DNA of 44,005 nt from Planctomycetaceae bacterium (GTDB lineage: Bacteria; Planctomycetota; Planctomycetia; Pirellulales; Lacipirellulaceae), in the NCBI GenBank assembly GCA_002702655.1, contig PABB01000081.1:1-44005 (forward strand), written 5' to 3'. Within the stretch, counting starts at the first letter, position 1. Each line of letters opens with the position of its first letter. Made by a program: the position numbers and the translations under genes. A model generated the notes under the pieces. That model ran no database searches, was not told the DNA's origin, and worked only from the letters and a program-made list of their open reading frames with translations. Positions 23,689-33,033 of this stretch are shown here, piece after piece.

Positions 23689-24699
23689 TTAGTCGTCTTC
23701 CACCCCAATCTCATACACGCACACCTGCCGGTAGGTTTCCCCGGGCCGCAGGATCGTCGACGGGAACTCAGGCTGGTTCGGCGAATCGGGGTAGTGCTGC
23801 GTCTCCAAGCAGACGGCCGAGTGCTGCGCGTACTTCTGGCCGGCCTTGCAGGTTTGGCCCCACAGAAAGTTGCCCGTGTAGAGTTGCACGCCCGGTTGGT
23901 CGGTCAGGCACCGCAGCACGCGGCCTGAGTTGGGTTCCCACAGTTCGGCAATCAACCGCCGCGTGCCCATCTGTCCGTTGAGCACCAGGTTGTGGTCGTA
24001 GCCGTCCGCTTCGTGGCCGGTGAACTCGCCGATGCGGGCCCCCAGTCGTTTGCGTTTGCGGAAGTCCAGCGGCGTGTCCTCGACGCTGGCGATCTCGCCG
24101 GTCGGGATGCCGTGCTCGTCCTTGGGCGTGTAGTGATCGGCGTCGAGTCGCAGCTCGTGGTCGAGCACCGTCGCCGCGCCGGCGCCGGCGAGATTGAAGT
24201 ACGAGTGGTTCGTCAGGTTCACCGGCGTGGCGGCGTCGGTGGTCGCCTCGTACTCGATCCGCATCGCCCCGGCGTCGGTCAGCGTGTAGGTGACCGCCAG
24301 CGACAGTTCGCCGGGGTAGCCCTCCTCGCCGTCGGGGCTCACGTAGGTGAACCGCACGCCCCGAGCTCCGTTGTCGTCGAACGCTTCGCCAGTCCAGTCG
24401 ACCCGGTCGAGACTCCGCTCGACTCCCCCGTGCAGGTGATTGGGGCCGTTGTTCACGGCGAGCTTGTACTCGACGTCATCCAGCGTGAAGCGCCCCTTGG
24501 CGATCCGGTTGGCATAGCGGCCTGTTGTGGAGCCGAAGTGCTGGTTGTCGGACGTCAGGTAGCCCGCTTCGGTGTCGAAGCCGAGGACCACGTCGTCGAA
24601 TTTGCCGTCGCGGTCGGGGACGTGCCACTCCATCAGCGTGGCGCCCAGGCTGCACCACTTGGCACGCATGCCCTGGCTGTTCTCTGCAGTGAATTCCAT
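23689..24699 (-). CDS. galM: Aldose 1-epimerase (galactose mutarotase)
   Basis: A 336-residue enzyme that interconverts alpha and beta anomers of galactose or glucose. The catalytic residues are in place: 'NGPNHLHGG' and 'TNHSYFNL' (substrate-binding His) and 'CLETQHYPDSPN', whose Glu is the general base. 'FGSTTGRYANRI' is a further family motif. ATG 24699 is chosen because GGAG lies 6 bases upstream; an in-frame ATG at 24729 has none. It has no signal peptide, so it is cytosolic. It lies convergent to greA and 60 bases downstream of the FAD oxidoreductase gene. Confidence 0.94.
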   Translation of the reverse strand: MEFTAENSQGMRAKWCSLGATLMEWHVPDRDGKFDDVVLGFDTEAGYLTSDNQHFGSTTGRYANRIAKGRFTLDDVEYKLAVNNGPNHLHGGVERSLDRVDWTGEAFDDNGARGVRFTYVSPDGEEGYPGELSLAVTYTLTDAGAMRIEYEATTDAATPVNLTNHSYFNLAGAGAATVLDHELRLDADHYTPKDEHGIPTGEIASVEDTPLDFRKRKRLGARIGEFTGHEADGYDHNLVLNGQMGTRRLIAELWEPNSGRVLRCLTDQPGVQLYTGNFLWGQTCKAGQKYAQHSAVCLETQHYPDSPNQPEFPSTILRPGETYRQVCVYEIGVEDD

Positions 24700-24758
24700 A
24701 TCGAACTCCGCGCGAGCCGTGCGCGGCATTGGGGTTTCGTTGACGGTGTGGCGCGGGA

Positions 24759-25820
24759 CTATTTCGCTCGCGCCGCCTGAGTGATTTTATCGCCAATCAT
24801 GGCAATTTTCTGGTCCTTCAGTCGCTTTTCATTCAGCCAGTACGGGCTGGTGATTTCCTTAAAGGCGTAAATGGCCGCCTGAATGCCCTCGGCCCAGGCG
24901 ACCGCGATCAGCTTGATGTCGCCGTGGACGTCGCCGACGGCGAAGATACCGCGGCGGCTGGTTTCGAAATAGGGATCAATCGCGATGCTGCCGTCGTCGT
25001 TCAGCCGCAGGTCGAGCCGCTGAAACGTCTCCTTGGCCGACAGGAAGCCAATCTGCACGATCACGTAATCGGCGGTCAGTTGCGTGTCGTCGGTGAGCGT
25101 CAGCTTCATCGCGCCGCCCTCGAATTTGGCGCCGGCGACCTCGCAGCTGCAACGGACGCGCCCGCCAGTCTCTTCGACGCGCTGGACGGTGTCGGCCTTG
25201 GCGATCGGCTCGGTGTTGCGGACGATCACGTCGACCTCGGCCCGGCGAGCGAGCGCCATCGCGGCGGCGTCGAACGCCGAGTCGCCCCCGCCGATTACCA
25301 CCACGCGGCGGCCCTCGTAGTCGCCGATCTTGGGCACTTTGTAGAACACGCTCCGCGACTCCAGCGCGTCGAGCACCGGCAATCGCCGCGGAAAATGCAG
25401 CAGCCCGCAGGCGATGATCACCTTGCGACACAGGTACTCGCCGCCCTTGGTGACGACGCGCTTCAGCTGATCGTCTTTCTCCGTCTGGTTGGTGTCCTGC
25501 ACCGCGTGCAATTCCTCGTTGAAGCGGAATTGCACCAGGGCGTCGACGGCCTGGCGGTAAACCCGATCAGAGAGCTCCTCGCCGCTGACGCCGTCGGGGA
25601 AGCCGGGGATGTCGACGATCTTTTTGTCGGGGTACAGGAACTGCGGCTGTCCGCCGGCGCGATCCTTGGCCTCGATCACCAGCGTGGTCAGGCCGCGGTG
25701 AGCGGTCGTGAGGCTGGCCGCCAAACCGGCCGGCCCGGCCCCGATGATCACCACGTCCCAGTAGGGCAGGGCGTCGAAGTCGAGGTCTTCGTCCAACTCG
25801 GTGACTTTGAAGTCAGCCAT
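24759..25820 (-). CDS. Thioredoxin-reductase-like FAD oxidoreductase without CxxC (ferredoxin-NADP reductase type)
   Basis: A 353-residue flavoenzyme. The N-terminal FAD motif 'DVVIIGAGPAGLAAS' (about 22-36) and central NADPH motif 'VVVIGGGDSAFDAA' are intact, and 'GIFAVGDVHGD' is the C-terminal FAD-contact motif. The redox CxxC of true thioredoxin reductase is missing between the domains, which points to the TrxR-like ferredoxin/flavodoxin-NADP+ reductase or YpdA group. A ~20-residue N-terminal extension precedes the FAD domain. ATG 25820 ('MADFKVTELD') was chosen because the upstream frame is low-quality. The electron partner cannot be read from the sequence. Confidence 0.87.
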   Translation of the reverse strand: MADFKVTELDEDLDFDALPYWDVVIIGAGPAGLAASLTTAHRGLTTLVIEAKDRAGGQPQFLYPDKKIVDIPGFPDGVSGEELSDRVYRQAVDALVQFRFNEELHAVQDTNQTEKDDQLKRVVTKGGEYLCRKVIIACGLLHFPRRLPVLDALESRSVFYKVPKIGDYEGRRVVVIGGGDSAFDAAAMALARRAEVDVIVRNTEPIAKADTVQRVEETGGRVRCSCEVAGAKFEGGAMKLTLTDDTQLTADYVIVQIGFLSAKETFQRLDLRLNDDGSIAIDPYFETSRRGIFAVGDVHGDIKLIAVAWAEGIQAAIYAFKEITSPYWLNEKRLKDQKIAMIGDKITQAARAK

Positions 25821-26148
25821 CGTCGTGCATCTCCCATGGCAGCAGGGCGGTGAGCGGCAGGGGCGCCAACACCTGGACCCGGCGACGAAGCGGTAGGTTC
25901 TAGCCGTCAAAATGCGCAACGACAAGCCGCCCGGTGCGTAGCGGCGCCGTTGGCAGCATGGCGAACAACCCATGTGTTTTGCCCCGCCGCTTGCGGCGGA
26001 ACGCGCCCAGCTGCTCCGTCGGCCCCGTCCGCTCTGTGACCGACAATACAGCGCCATCCCAGCCGATTTCGTCACGGCGCGCGTCGTCGGGTATACTGGT
26101 GAAAGCGACTTTCGTCGGTCCACCACCCCTTTTGAGCGTGATTCTCGT
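25821..26148. other. Divergent promoter region
   Basis: No gene is seen; the frames here are Arg-, Cys- and Pro-rich. It separates the leftward oxidoreductase gene from the rightward BON-domain gene and must hold both promoters. A TATACT hexamer at 26092-26097, 51 bases before the BON gene's ATG, is a good -10 candidate for the latter; no clear -35 is visible. Confidence 0.4.
26092..26097 (+). promoter_or_regulatory. Candidate -10 box of the BON-domain gene
   Basis: TATACT, close to the consensus TATAAT, 51 bases before ATG 26149. The -35 region is not convincing, so this is tentative. Confidence 0.35.
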
Positions 26149-26847
26149 ATGTCTCGTTACGCATTTGCCCTCATCGCCGCTGCCGTTTGGTCGATCAGCG
26201 CCCAGGCCCAGGCGCAGGTCAATTCGTGGGGCGCCGGCGGTGCTGGCGGGGGATTTGGCGCCGCGGGCGGAGGCGGCTTTGGCGGCGCGGGCTCTGCCTG
26301 GGGCAGCGGCGGCTTCGGCGGCAGCAGCTTTGCAGCCGGCCAACAGGGCGGCTTGCAGCAAGGGGGACTGCAGCAGGGCGGTTTGCAGGGGGGCCAGCAG
26401 CGCGGTCCCGGCGGGATGCAGCGCGGCTTCGTGGGCAGCGACGCCCAGGACGCCCAAAGCATGTTCCAAAACCTCAACGGTCGCGACCGACGCCGGGCGA
26501 TGTTTGACTTCGCGCTGGACAGCCTCAACGAGATGCGCGATCAGCGGCGCCGCTGGCGAAATCGCAACCGCACCCCGCCCCCCGCGCGGGTGAGTCTGAT
26601 TCCAGACGTAGATATCGAGATTCCCACGGCCAGCGCGACGGCGGTGACGCTCAGTTCGCGGATGAGCGACGTGCTCTCCTCCCGCGTCAGCGGCGTGACG
26701 GTGGCGATGGAGGGCCGCACCGCCGTGCTCAGCGGCGAAGTGGCGACCGATCATGACAGCCGACTGGTCGAGAAACTCGCCTCCATGGAGCCGGGCGTCT
26801 CGCAGGTCCGCAACGAGCTCACTGTCCAGCCGGACGACGCCCCGTAG
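26149..26847 (+). CDS. Exported BON-domain protein with Gly/Gln-rich repeat region
   Basis: A 232-residue protein. A signal peptide ('MSRYAFALIAAAVWSISAQAQA') is cleaved near residue 22-24. Residues ~25-95 are low-complexity: glycine-rich ('GGFGAAGGGGFGG'), then a repeated 'QQGGL' unit in three to four copies. After a basic segment ('RDQRRRWRNRNR'), the C-terminal ~65 residues form a BON domain ('SSRVSGVTVAMEGRTAVLSGEV', 'VSQVRNEL'), a fold that binds phospholipid surfaces or partner proteins in the periplasm. Its 3' end overlaps the convergent gene by 29 bases. Confidence 0.82.
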   Translation: MSRYAFALIAAAVWSISAQAQAQVNSWGAGGAGGGFGAAGGGGFGGAGSAWGSGGFGGSSFAAGQQGGLQQGGLQQGGLQGGQQRGPGGMQRGFVGSDAQDAQSMFQNLNGRDRRRAMFDFALDSLNEMRDQRRRWRNRNRTPPPARVSLIPDVDIEIPTASATAVTLSSRMSDVLSSRVSGVTVAMEGRTAVLSGEVATDHDSRLVEKLASMEPGVSQVRNELTVQPDDAP

Positions 26848-27817
26848 TCTGCCCCGGCTGCGTGTTCCATCCCAGCGGATCGTGGCCGAAGATTTGCGAT
26901 CCGCTCGCCGGCAGACCGACCTCGCTGCGCGGAATCGCGCCAGTTGTCGGCATTCCCTCTGGCGGTAGCGTCGCCGGTTGATTTTGCATCGGCCGGGACG
27001 GCAACATGCTCTGGGCGGCTGGAGGCGTCAGCCGAGTCGCGTCGGCGGGGCGCGTGCGATTCTGCCCCGGCGCCGCCTGACCCTGGGACCGACGGGCCAG
27101 TTTTGCCGCCAGGCCAATCGGCAGATCAATGGTCGTGGTATTGCGGCCCCCTTGAGCCGCTGGCAGTTGAGCCGGTCCGCCGCCGGCGTCGCCGCCATCG
27201 GCGAACGTCGCCAACTGCACGTCGCCCGCCGGTGGCGACGATTCAGTGATTGCCGGCTTCGGCCGCACGATCCCCGGCAGCAGATGTGCGGTCTGCTCGC
27301 CAATGATCATCGCACCCCCCTGCGGCTCGAAGCGGGCAATCAGGCTGATATTCTTCTGCGGTCCGCCAACCTCATCCCACGGCAGCCACACGCTGTAGGA
27401 GGGGCCGAACTGCGACGGGCTCTCGTGCTTGACGAATTGTTCGGCGCGAAAGACAAACCGTCGCGTCGGCTGGGTCTCATAGGAAGCCCGATCGGTTTCG
27501 TCGAAGGCGTAGACGACCAACTGCCCCGCCACGCGCACCGAATCGTCGCCGTCGGAGTTAAAGAACACAATCCGGCCGCCGAAGCCGCGCACCGGGCGCT
27601 GCCCCGGCTTCTGCAGCGTCGCGTCAACCCACGTGGCGACCATCCGCGTGGGAATCTGCGGCTCGGCCGGTTCATCCTTCTTCATGCCGATTGCGCGGCG
27701 CGGATCGAGCTTTTTGACCAGCTTCCACTTCTCGGCTTCCGCGGGCGCGCTGCCCAGCGACGACAAGACGGCGAAAGCAAGAGTCGTCAGACACAGGTTG
27801 GTCAGCGTGCGACGCAT
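26819..27817 (-). CDS. Exported Pro/Gln-rich protein downstream of gspD
   Basis: A 332-residue protein. A signal peptide lies in the first ~28 residues ('LCLTTLAFAVLSSLGSAPAEA'). Residues ~45-185 form a beta-rich domain ('MVATWVDATLQKPGQRPVRGFG', 'QLVVYAFDE', 'NISLIARFEPQGG'). The last ~130 are low-complexity and rich in Pro, Gln and Ala, as in disordered exported tails. ATG 27817 was chosen because it directly precedes the signal peptide. It lies 178 bases downstream of gspD on the same strand and may be expressed with the secretion genes. No family is recognised. Confidence 0.72.
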   Translation of the reverse strand: MRRTLTNLCLTTLAFAVLSSLGSAPAEAEKWKLVKKLDPRRAIGMKKDEPAEPQIPTRMVATWVDATLQKPGQRPVRGFGGRIVFFNSDGDDSVRVAGQLVVYAFDETDRASYETQPTRRFVFRAEQFVKHESPSQFGPSYSVWLPWDEVGGPQKNISLIARFEPQGGAMIIGEQTAHLLPGIVRPKPAITESSPPAGDVQLATFADGGDAGGGPAQLPAAQGGRNTTTIDLPIGLAAKLARRSQGQAAPGQNRTRPADATRLTPPAAQSMLPSRPMQNQPATLPPEGMPTTGAIPRSEVGLPASGSQIFGHDPLGWNTQPGQTTGRRPAGQ

Positions 27818-27995
27818 GGCGAATCGTTGCGGTGTGAAATTGTGGCAGGGAACGGGCGGAGCGAGCCCCTCGGGGCGCGGCGACCGATGGCAAATCAACG
27901 AGGAACTTCGCTTGACGCGATCCCCAGCCGCCCGTCGCCGCTTGTTTGTCGTCTACTCTGCGGTCTCAGCGCCCTCTGCGGTGAAAAACTCAGCG

Positions 27996-30900
27996 TCACT
28001 GCGGCGGCGGCAGCGGTTCTTGCGGAACGTAGGGCATCGCCGGCTCCGGCGCCACGAAGCCCTCCGCCGGCGTCGGCACCCCGGGATAGACCGCTTCGGC
28101 CTCCGCGGCGCCCAGCGAGTCGGTCCGACTTCGCAGGCCCGCCCGCCCGTGCAGGTCGACCACGTCCGATAGGCACCAACTCATCCGCGAACTCTCAACT
28201 TGCTTGAGCATCTCCGCCTCGTGCCGCGAGCGAACCACATGCGGCGTGAGCACAATCAGCAACTCCGTCCGGCGGGTGGTGCTCAGGTCGTAGCGGAACA
28301 GGTCGCCCAGCAACGGGATGTCGGCCAGCAGCGGCACGCGGCGGTGAATCGCTTCGTCGCGTTTGGTCAGCAAACCGCTGAGTATGACCGTCTGCCCGCT
28401 GATCGCGCTGACGACCGTTTGGGCCCGCGTCGATTGCACGATTGGTACGTTGATCGGGTTGCCGTTGGTGTCGGTGCCAATCGGCACGCCGTCGGCGATC
28501 CGGCCCAGCTCGCTCTTGTCGGCGAATACTTCCATGACGACCAGGCCGTCGGGACTGATGCGGGGACGCACTTCCAACAGCAGTCCGACCGGTTCGCGGG
28601 CGATCGTGTTGATCGGCACCGTCCCGAAGCCGCCGCCGGATTGACCGGTGACGAACGGCACGATCTCGCCGACAAACGCCCGGCCCAGTTGGTTGTTGAG
28701 CGCCATAATCTGCGGCCGACTGAGAATCTCGAGCCGCCGCGACTCCTGCAAGGCCCGCAGCAACATGCTCACGCTCTCGCTGCTGGCCGACAGCACGAGG
28801 CCGCCAAAACCCAGGTCGGGGTTGATCCGGTTCAGCGCGAAGCTGGACAAGCCCTGAGCGGCGACGGCGCCCGCCGACGCCAGCGATTGGTCGCTGCCGC
28901 TGTTGGGCAAACCCAACGCGGGGTTGCCAAAGTTGTAGCCCGGCGACAACGTCGCCGTTTGGATGGTTTGCGTCTCGACCGACGTGACCGCACCGCCGGG
29001 GCTGGTCGTCTGGGTGGTCGTGGTGATGTTGGCGATGTCGCCCAACAGGCTGCGGTCGAACAGCGCCGAGTCCTGCAGACCCAGCTCCACGCCAAACTCG
29101 TCGGCGTCGCCCAACCGCACCTCGCCGATCAGCACCTGGATGAGCACCATCGGCGCCTGCTCGTCGAGATCGGCGATGATCCGCGCGATCTCCTCATAGT
29201 ACCGCGGCGTGGCCGACACGATCAGCGAGTTGCTGCCGATGTCCGGCACCACGACCACTTCCTGCTCCAACTGCGTGAACGGGCTGACGACCCCGGGGCC
29301 GGTCTCGCGGACGTCGCGTTCCTGCTGCAACCACTGTTGCAACGACAGCGCCACGTCTTCGGCGCTGGCGTTTTTCAGCTTGTAAACTTGGTTCTTCCGC
29401 TGGCGGGCTTCTTCGGAGTCGAGCCGCAACAGGATCGTTTCCACCACCAGCAGTTCATCCTCGCTACCCGCGGCGATGATGCTGTTGGTCCGCTCGTCGA
29501 CGCTGAGCCGCAATTGGAACACGCCGGCTTGGCCGTCGTCGTCCGCGGCGCCGAACAAGGATTCCAGCGTTTCGACCAGGGCCACCGCGTCGCCGTTCTC
29601 GACCGGGAACACCTTCAGCACGGCCGACGCTGCGGAGGCCTGGTCCAACTCCTTGATCAGCCGTCGCACCTCCTCCATCGCCCGCGGACCGGCGCGGACC
29701 AACACGGAGTTAGACCGGGCGTCAGCAAAGATCACCGCCCGCGTTCCCAACGTGCTGATTTCGTCGTCGTCGAGTTCCAGCAGATCTTCCAGCACGTTCT
29801 CCACGTCTTCGGCCGACGCCTTGGTCAGGCGGAAGATCTCGAACTGCGATCCCGCTTCCGCCTGGGGCTGATCGAGCGTGCGAATCACTTCCAGCACGCG
29901 CTGGTACGTGGACTCCGCTGCCGCGACGAACACCGCGTTGGGATTCTGCAGCGGCAGCACCATCGGCACGCCGTAGTAGGACCCCAACGAGGGGCCGGTG
30001 TTTGACGGGCCGAACGCCCGATTGACCAGCGCCGCCATGGCGACGCCTTCGACGTGCTCCAGCGGGACGATCGCGACCTTGGGGGGCGACACCTGCGTCA
30101 TCGCTTCGATCTGGCGGATCACCTCGCGCACGATGGCCGTGTCGCGGGGATTGCCGCGGATGATGAACAGGTCGGTGCCTTCGATATTCTCCACCTGCAC
30201 CGGTCCCAGCAGCGAATTGGCCGCCGCGGCGATCGCTGCATTGTCGGTCTCGGAGACAGGATCGCCGCCCAACCGTGGACCGTCCTGGTCGCCGTCGCCA
30301 ACGTCGCTGGATTCATTGCTGTTATTGAGCTGCGCCACCAGCATCGCCACGCTTTGCCGCACTTGCGGGGCCGCCTGGGGCGAGACCGCGACGTAGGTCG
30401 ATTCGCTGTCGTCGCGCGGCGGCGCGTCGAGCGATTGGATAATTCTCTGCCACGGCGCCAGCTGCTCAGGGGCGCCATCGAGCCGGACCACGCCCGTTTG
30501 GCGGTCCACCGCCACCAGCAGCGGCGTCTCGCCCGGCAGATCGACCGAGAACCGCATCCATTGGTCGGTGGGTTCGGAGAGCACCGGCAGCGGGCGATCG
30601 AACGCCTTTTCCAGCCGAGCATGGAGTTGCTCGGGCGACAATTGGCGCAACTGAGCGCGGACCGACTTGGCCGCTGTCTTCGCACTGGGCGCCGCCGTGG
30701 TTTCGGACGGTGCTGCGGGCGCTTGGGCAATCCGCAACTCAGCCTGCGGGGCGGCCGCCGGGGCGGCAACTTCTGGCAATGTGGGCGTGGTTTGCAGAGC
30801 AGGAAGGACGGTGTGCTCGGCAACCGCTTCATCGAGCGTCGATTCGGACACGAACGCCGCTTGCCGTTCGTCCGTGTGGGGCGACTGGGCGTCGGTTGCA

Positions 30901-31019
30901 GCCAGAGCGCAGCGATCAGCAGCAACGCGGAAGTCGACCGCACTGGCGGCGACGACCGCGGCCACGCCAGCCAGCAGCAACCATGTTCCAGGCGACAGAA
31001 GACGTCGGGGCGTGCTCAT
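27996..31019 (-). CDS. gspD: Type II secretion secretin GspD
   Basis: A 1007-residue outer-membrane secretin, longer than the usual 650-700. It has an N-terminal signal/anchor ('GTWLLLAGVAAVVAASAV'), an Ala/Pro-rich spacer, then several N-domain repeats ('VENVLEDLLELDDDE', 'ALVETLESLFG', 'VALSLQQWLQQ') each with the KH-like beta-alpha fold. The C-terminal secretin domain (~640-930) contains 'VSAISGQTVILSGLL' and the hallmark 'VPLLADIPLLGDLFR'. It would form the ring channel through which folded exoproteins leave. It is the last gsp gene of the operon, which differs from the proteobacterial order where gspD is near the front. Confidence 0.95.
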   Translation of the reverse strand: MSTPRRLLSPGTWLLLAGVAAVVAASAVDFRVAADRCALAATDAQSPHTDERQAAFVSESTLDEAVAEHTVLPALQTTPTLPEVAAPAAAPQAELRIAQAPAAPSETTAAPSAKTAAKSVRAQLRQLSPEQLHARLEKAFDRPLPVLSEPTDQWMRFSVDLPGETPLLVAVDRQTGVVRLDGAPEQLAPWQRIIQSLDAPPRDDSESTYVAVSPQAAPQVRQSVAMLVAQLNNSNESSDVGDGDQDGPRLGGDPVSETDNAAIAAAANSLLGPVQVENIEGTDLFIIRGNPRDTAIVREVIRQIEAMTQVSPPKVAIVPLEHVEGVAMAALVNRAFGPSNTGPSLGSYYGVPMVLPLQNPNAVFVAAAESTYQRVLEVIRTLDQPQAEAGSQFEIFRLTKASAEDVENVLEDLLELDDDEISTLGTRAVIFADARSNSVLVRAGPRAMEEVRRLIKELDQASAASAVLKVFPVENGDAVALVETLESLFGAADDDGQAGVFQLRLSVDERTNSIIAAGSEDELLVVETILLRLDSEEARQRKNQVYKLKNASAEDVALSLQQWLQQERDVRETGPGVVSPFTQLEQEVVVVPDIGSNSLIVSATPRYYEEIARIIADLDEQAPMVLIQVLIGEVRLGDADEFGVELGLQDSALFDRSLLGDIANITTTTQTTSPGGAVTSVETQTIQTATLSPGYNFGNPALGLPNSGSDQSLASAGAVAAQGLSSFALNRINPDLGFGGLVLSASSESVSMLLRALQESRRLEILSRPQIMALNNQLGRAFVGEIVPFVTGQSGGGFGTVPINTIAREPVGLLLEVRPRISPDGLVVMEVFADKSELGRIADGVPIGTDTNGNPINVPIVQSTRAQTVVSAISGQTVILSGLLTKRDEAIHRRVPLLADIPLLGDLFRYDLSTTRRTELLIVLTPHVVRSRHEAEMLKQVESSRMSWCLSDVVDLHGRAGLRSRTDSLGAAEAEAVYPGVPTPAEGFVAPEPAMPYVPQEPLPPPQ

Positions 31020-31208
31020 GAGCGATTAGCTTGCGGTACCGATCGATGGGGGCGCATTCGCGCTGCACGCCGTGCGCAGCCGTCGCCCGCATAACCGGAT
31101 TAATCGACAAAGCTTGCCCAGGACGCCAGCGAAACTCCGCTGGCAGGCCCCGTTGTGTGAGATTGTCCGTGCTGGCAGTGCTGTCGGCGCCCGCCGCAGA
31201 GGGGAAGG

Positions 31209-33023
31209 CTAGGGCGTCGCGAGCTCTTCGACGCCCAGGGCGGTCACGGGGAGACCCTTCCCCAGGGTGGAGAAGTTCTCGCGGCGGACCACCACGGGCG
31301 TTCCGCCCGTGCGGTCAATGGTGACCCGCATGCGGTGCATGCCGCCCGCCGCGTCGAAGAACCCGACCACCTCGCCGCTGAAGACGTTGCCCCCGGCCGT
31401 GACGTACGGCTCCAGGGCGCGCATTGTTTGCAGGTCGACGACCCCGTCGACCAGCAGCCACAGCGCGTGGCGTTGGGCGCCGTCAATCGGTGCGTACAGG
31501 CCGTCGCGGCGCATGACGATCTGCTCTACGGCCGTCGCCTCCAGCCCCGGGATGCCGCGCAACACGGCCCGCGGAGCCTGATTGATGTTCACCCGGCCGC
31601 CGACGCGACCCGCGGTGACCGTGGCCGCATCGTACAGCGTCATCAGCGCTGCGTAGTCAGCCCCCGTATCCTGCCAGGGCGAAACGACCGTTTGCGTCTG
31701 CTGATTGTCGTTGCCGTTGGGCACTTGCACCGTCGTGCCGATCAGATCCAGCAGCGAGTTGATATTGGCCTGCGCTTGCTGGTCGAACTTCAACTCAATC
31801 GTCGCGGCGCTGACCGGTTGGTTCGACTGCTGGTCGCCGCCCCCCTCGCCGCGATTGCCCCGCGATCGGTTGCGATTGCGGCGTCCCTGGTCGCGGCTCT
31901 CTTGATCCGAGCCGCCCCGGCGATTCTGGCTGTTCTGATTGGCCGGCTGCAGGCCGTACTGCCGGGCCAGGATGATGAACTTGGCTTGCTCGTCGCTGAG
32001 CGTGGTTCCCAGTTGCTGATACAACGCCTGCAGATCCGTGCCGTTCACGTTGGCGCGGGACTCGCCGGTGGAGAGTTTGAACGATTCGACGCTGTCGACC
32101 GTCAGGTAGGCGGCCCAGCCGCGGTTCAACTCGCCGGTGGAGTTGTCGACTTCCGCCAGCGCGCCGCGCGGCATCTCGTGCGGATCGATGACCAGATTGC
32201 GATTCTGGTCTAACCCATACAGCAACTCGGGCGTGACGCCGCGAACCTGCAACAGTTCGTCGACGCTGCTTAGCGGACCGTTGGTCGGAGAGTAGGGCGG
32301 ATCCAGCCCCTGGTAGTACTCGGCCTCGGCTCCGTTGGTACGCGGCGATTCGTCGGCGTCGAGCCAGTCGAGAATCGCGTCGGCGATCTCGATGGTCATG
32401 CCGGGCAACGCCAGCAACCGCTCAGCGGGGTCGGCGTTGGCCGTTTGCCCTCCTCCCGCGGCCCCGCCAGCGCCGCCTCCTCCGCCGCCCGGCGATTGCC
32501 CGTCGGCGGCAACGGCGCCGCCCGTGGCGCCTGTTTGGCCGGCTTGCCCCGCACCGCCATTGCCGGCGCTTTGCCCGCCTCCGCCTCCCCCGCCGCCGGC
32601 CGGGGGAACCAGGGCGTTGAGATTCAGCTTGGCCGATTCATCCTCCAACCCAAAACGATAACCCGAGTATTGGCCGTCGACCTGCGTTGGCGCCAGCACG
32701 GCAAATCGCCCGCGGTCCATGGGATCGTTTGCCTCGATAACGACCGTCCCCTGCAAACTGCCGGAGTTGTTCAGCGGTCCGCCCAACAGCACCAGATCGG
32801 CGTCCGCGCGGGCCAGCATCGCCAGCAGGTACGTCACGCCCGACTCGGCCAGCGATTCGCACATGACGTTGCGCCCGTGCCGGCGGACGGCCGTATGCTC
32901 GTTGCGCATCAACTCGAGATAGGCCCCCGTGCCCAGCGTCAACGCGACCAGCGCCACCAGCACGAGCAGCAAGATGCTGCCGTGCGGAGAGCGTGTCGTA
33001 CGAGTTGGCTTGCGATGCGTCAT
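31209..33023 (-). CDS. gspK: Type II secretion minor pseudopilin GspK
   Basis: A 604-residue minor pseudopilin, almost twice the usual size. The prepilin leader 'SPHGSILLLVLVALVALTLG' has the Gly15 cleavage site and, typical of GspK, no Glu at +5. The middle has a Gly-rich insertion (~145-200, runs of Gly around 'GGGGGGGGQSAGNGGAG') and a second polar, Arg/Asn/Gln-rich insertion (~370-400). Helix-hairpin-helix units of the T2SSK fold are visible ('LLALPGMTIEIADAILDWL' and 'INQAPRAVLRGIPGLEATAV'). GspK caps the pseudopilus tip with GspI and GspJ. It starts 10 bases after gspJ. Confidence 0.9.
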   Translation of the reverse strand: MTHRKPTRTTRSPHGSILLLVLVALVALTLGTGAYLELMRNEHTAVRRHGRNVMCESLAESGVTYLLAMLARADADLVLLGGPLNNSGSLQGTVVIEANDPMDRGRFAVLAPTQVDGQYSGYRFGLEDESAKLNLNALVPPAGGGGGGGGQSAGNGGAGQAGQTGATGGAVAADGQSPGGGGGGAGGAAGGGQTANADPAERLLALPGMTIEIADAILDWLDADESPRTNGAEAEYYQGLDPPYSPTNGPLSSVDELLQVRGVTPELLYGLDQNRNLVIDPHEMPRGALAEVDNSTGELNRGWAAYLTVDSVESFKLSTGESRANVNGTDLQALYQQLGTTLSDEQAKFIILARQYGLQPANQNSQNRRGGSDQESRDQGRRNRNRSRGNRGEGGGDQQSNQPVSAATIELKFDQQAQANINSLLDLIGTTVQVPNGNDNQQTQTVVSPWQDTGADYAALMTLYDAATVTAGRVGGRVNINQAPRAVLRGIPGLEATAVEQIVMRRDGLYAPIDGAQRHALWLLVDGVVDLQTMRALEPYVTAGGNVFSGEVVGFFDAAGGMHRMRVTIDRTGGTPVVVRRENFSTLGKGLPVTALGVEELATP

Positions 33024-33033
33024 GGGAACCTAC

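Noticed and set aside
28200-30005. Long plus-strand open frame (about 600 codons) opposite gspD
   Set aside because: It is the antisense of the secretin gene, rich in Arg, His and Gln with no motif; long antisense frames are common in GC-rich coding DNA.
31125-31144. Hairpin GCCAGCG/CGCTGGC between gspK and gspD as a terminator
   Set aside because: No T run follows on the minus strand; it may fold but does not look like an intrinsic terminator.
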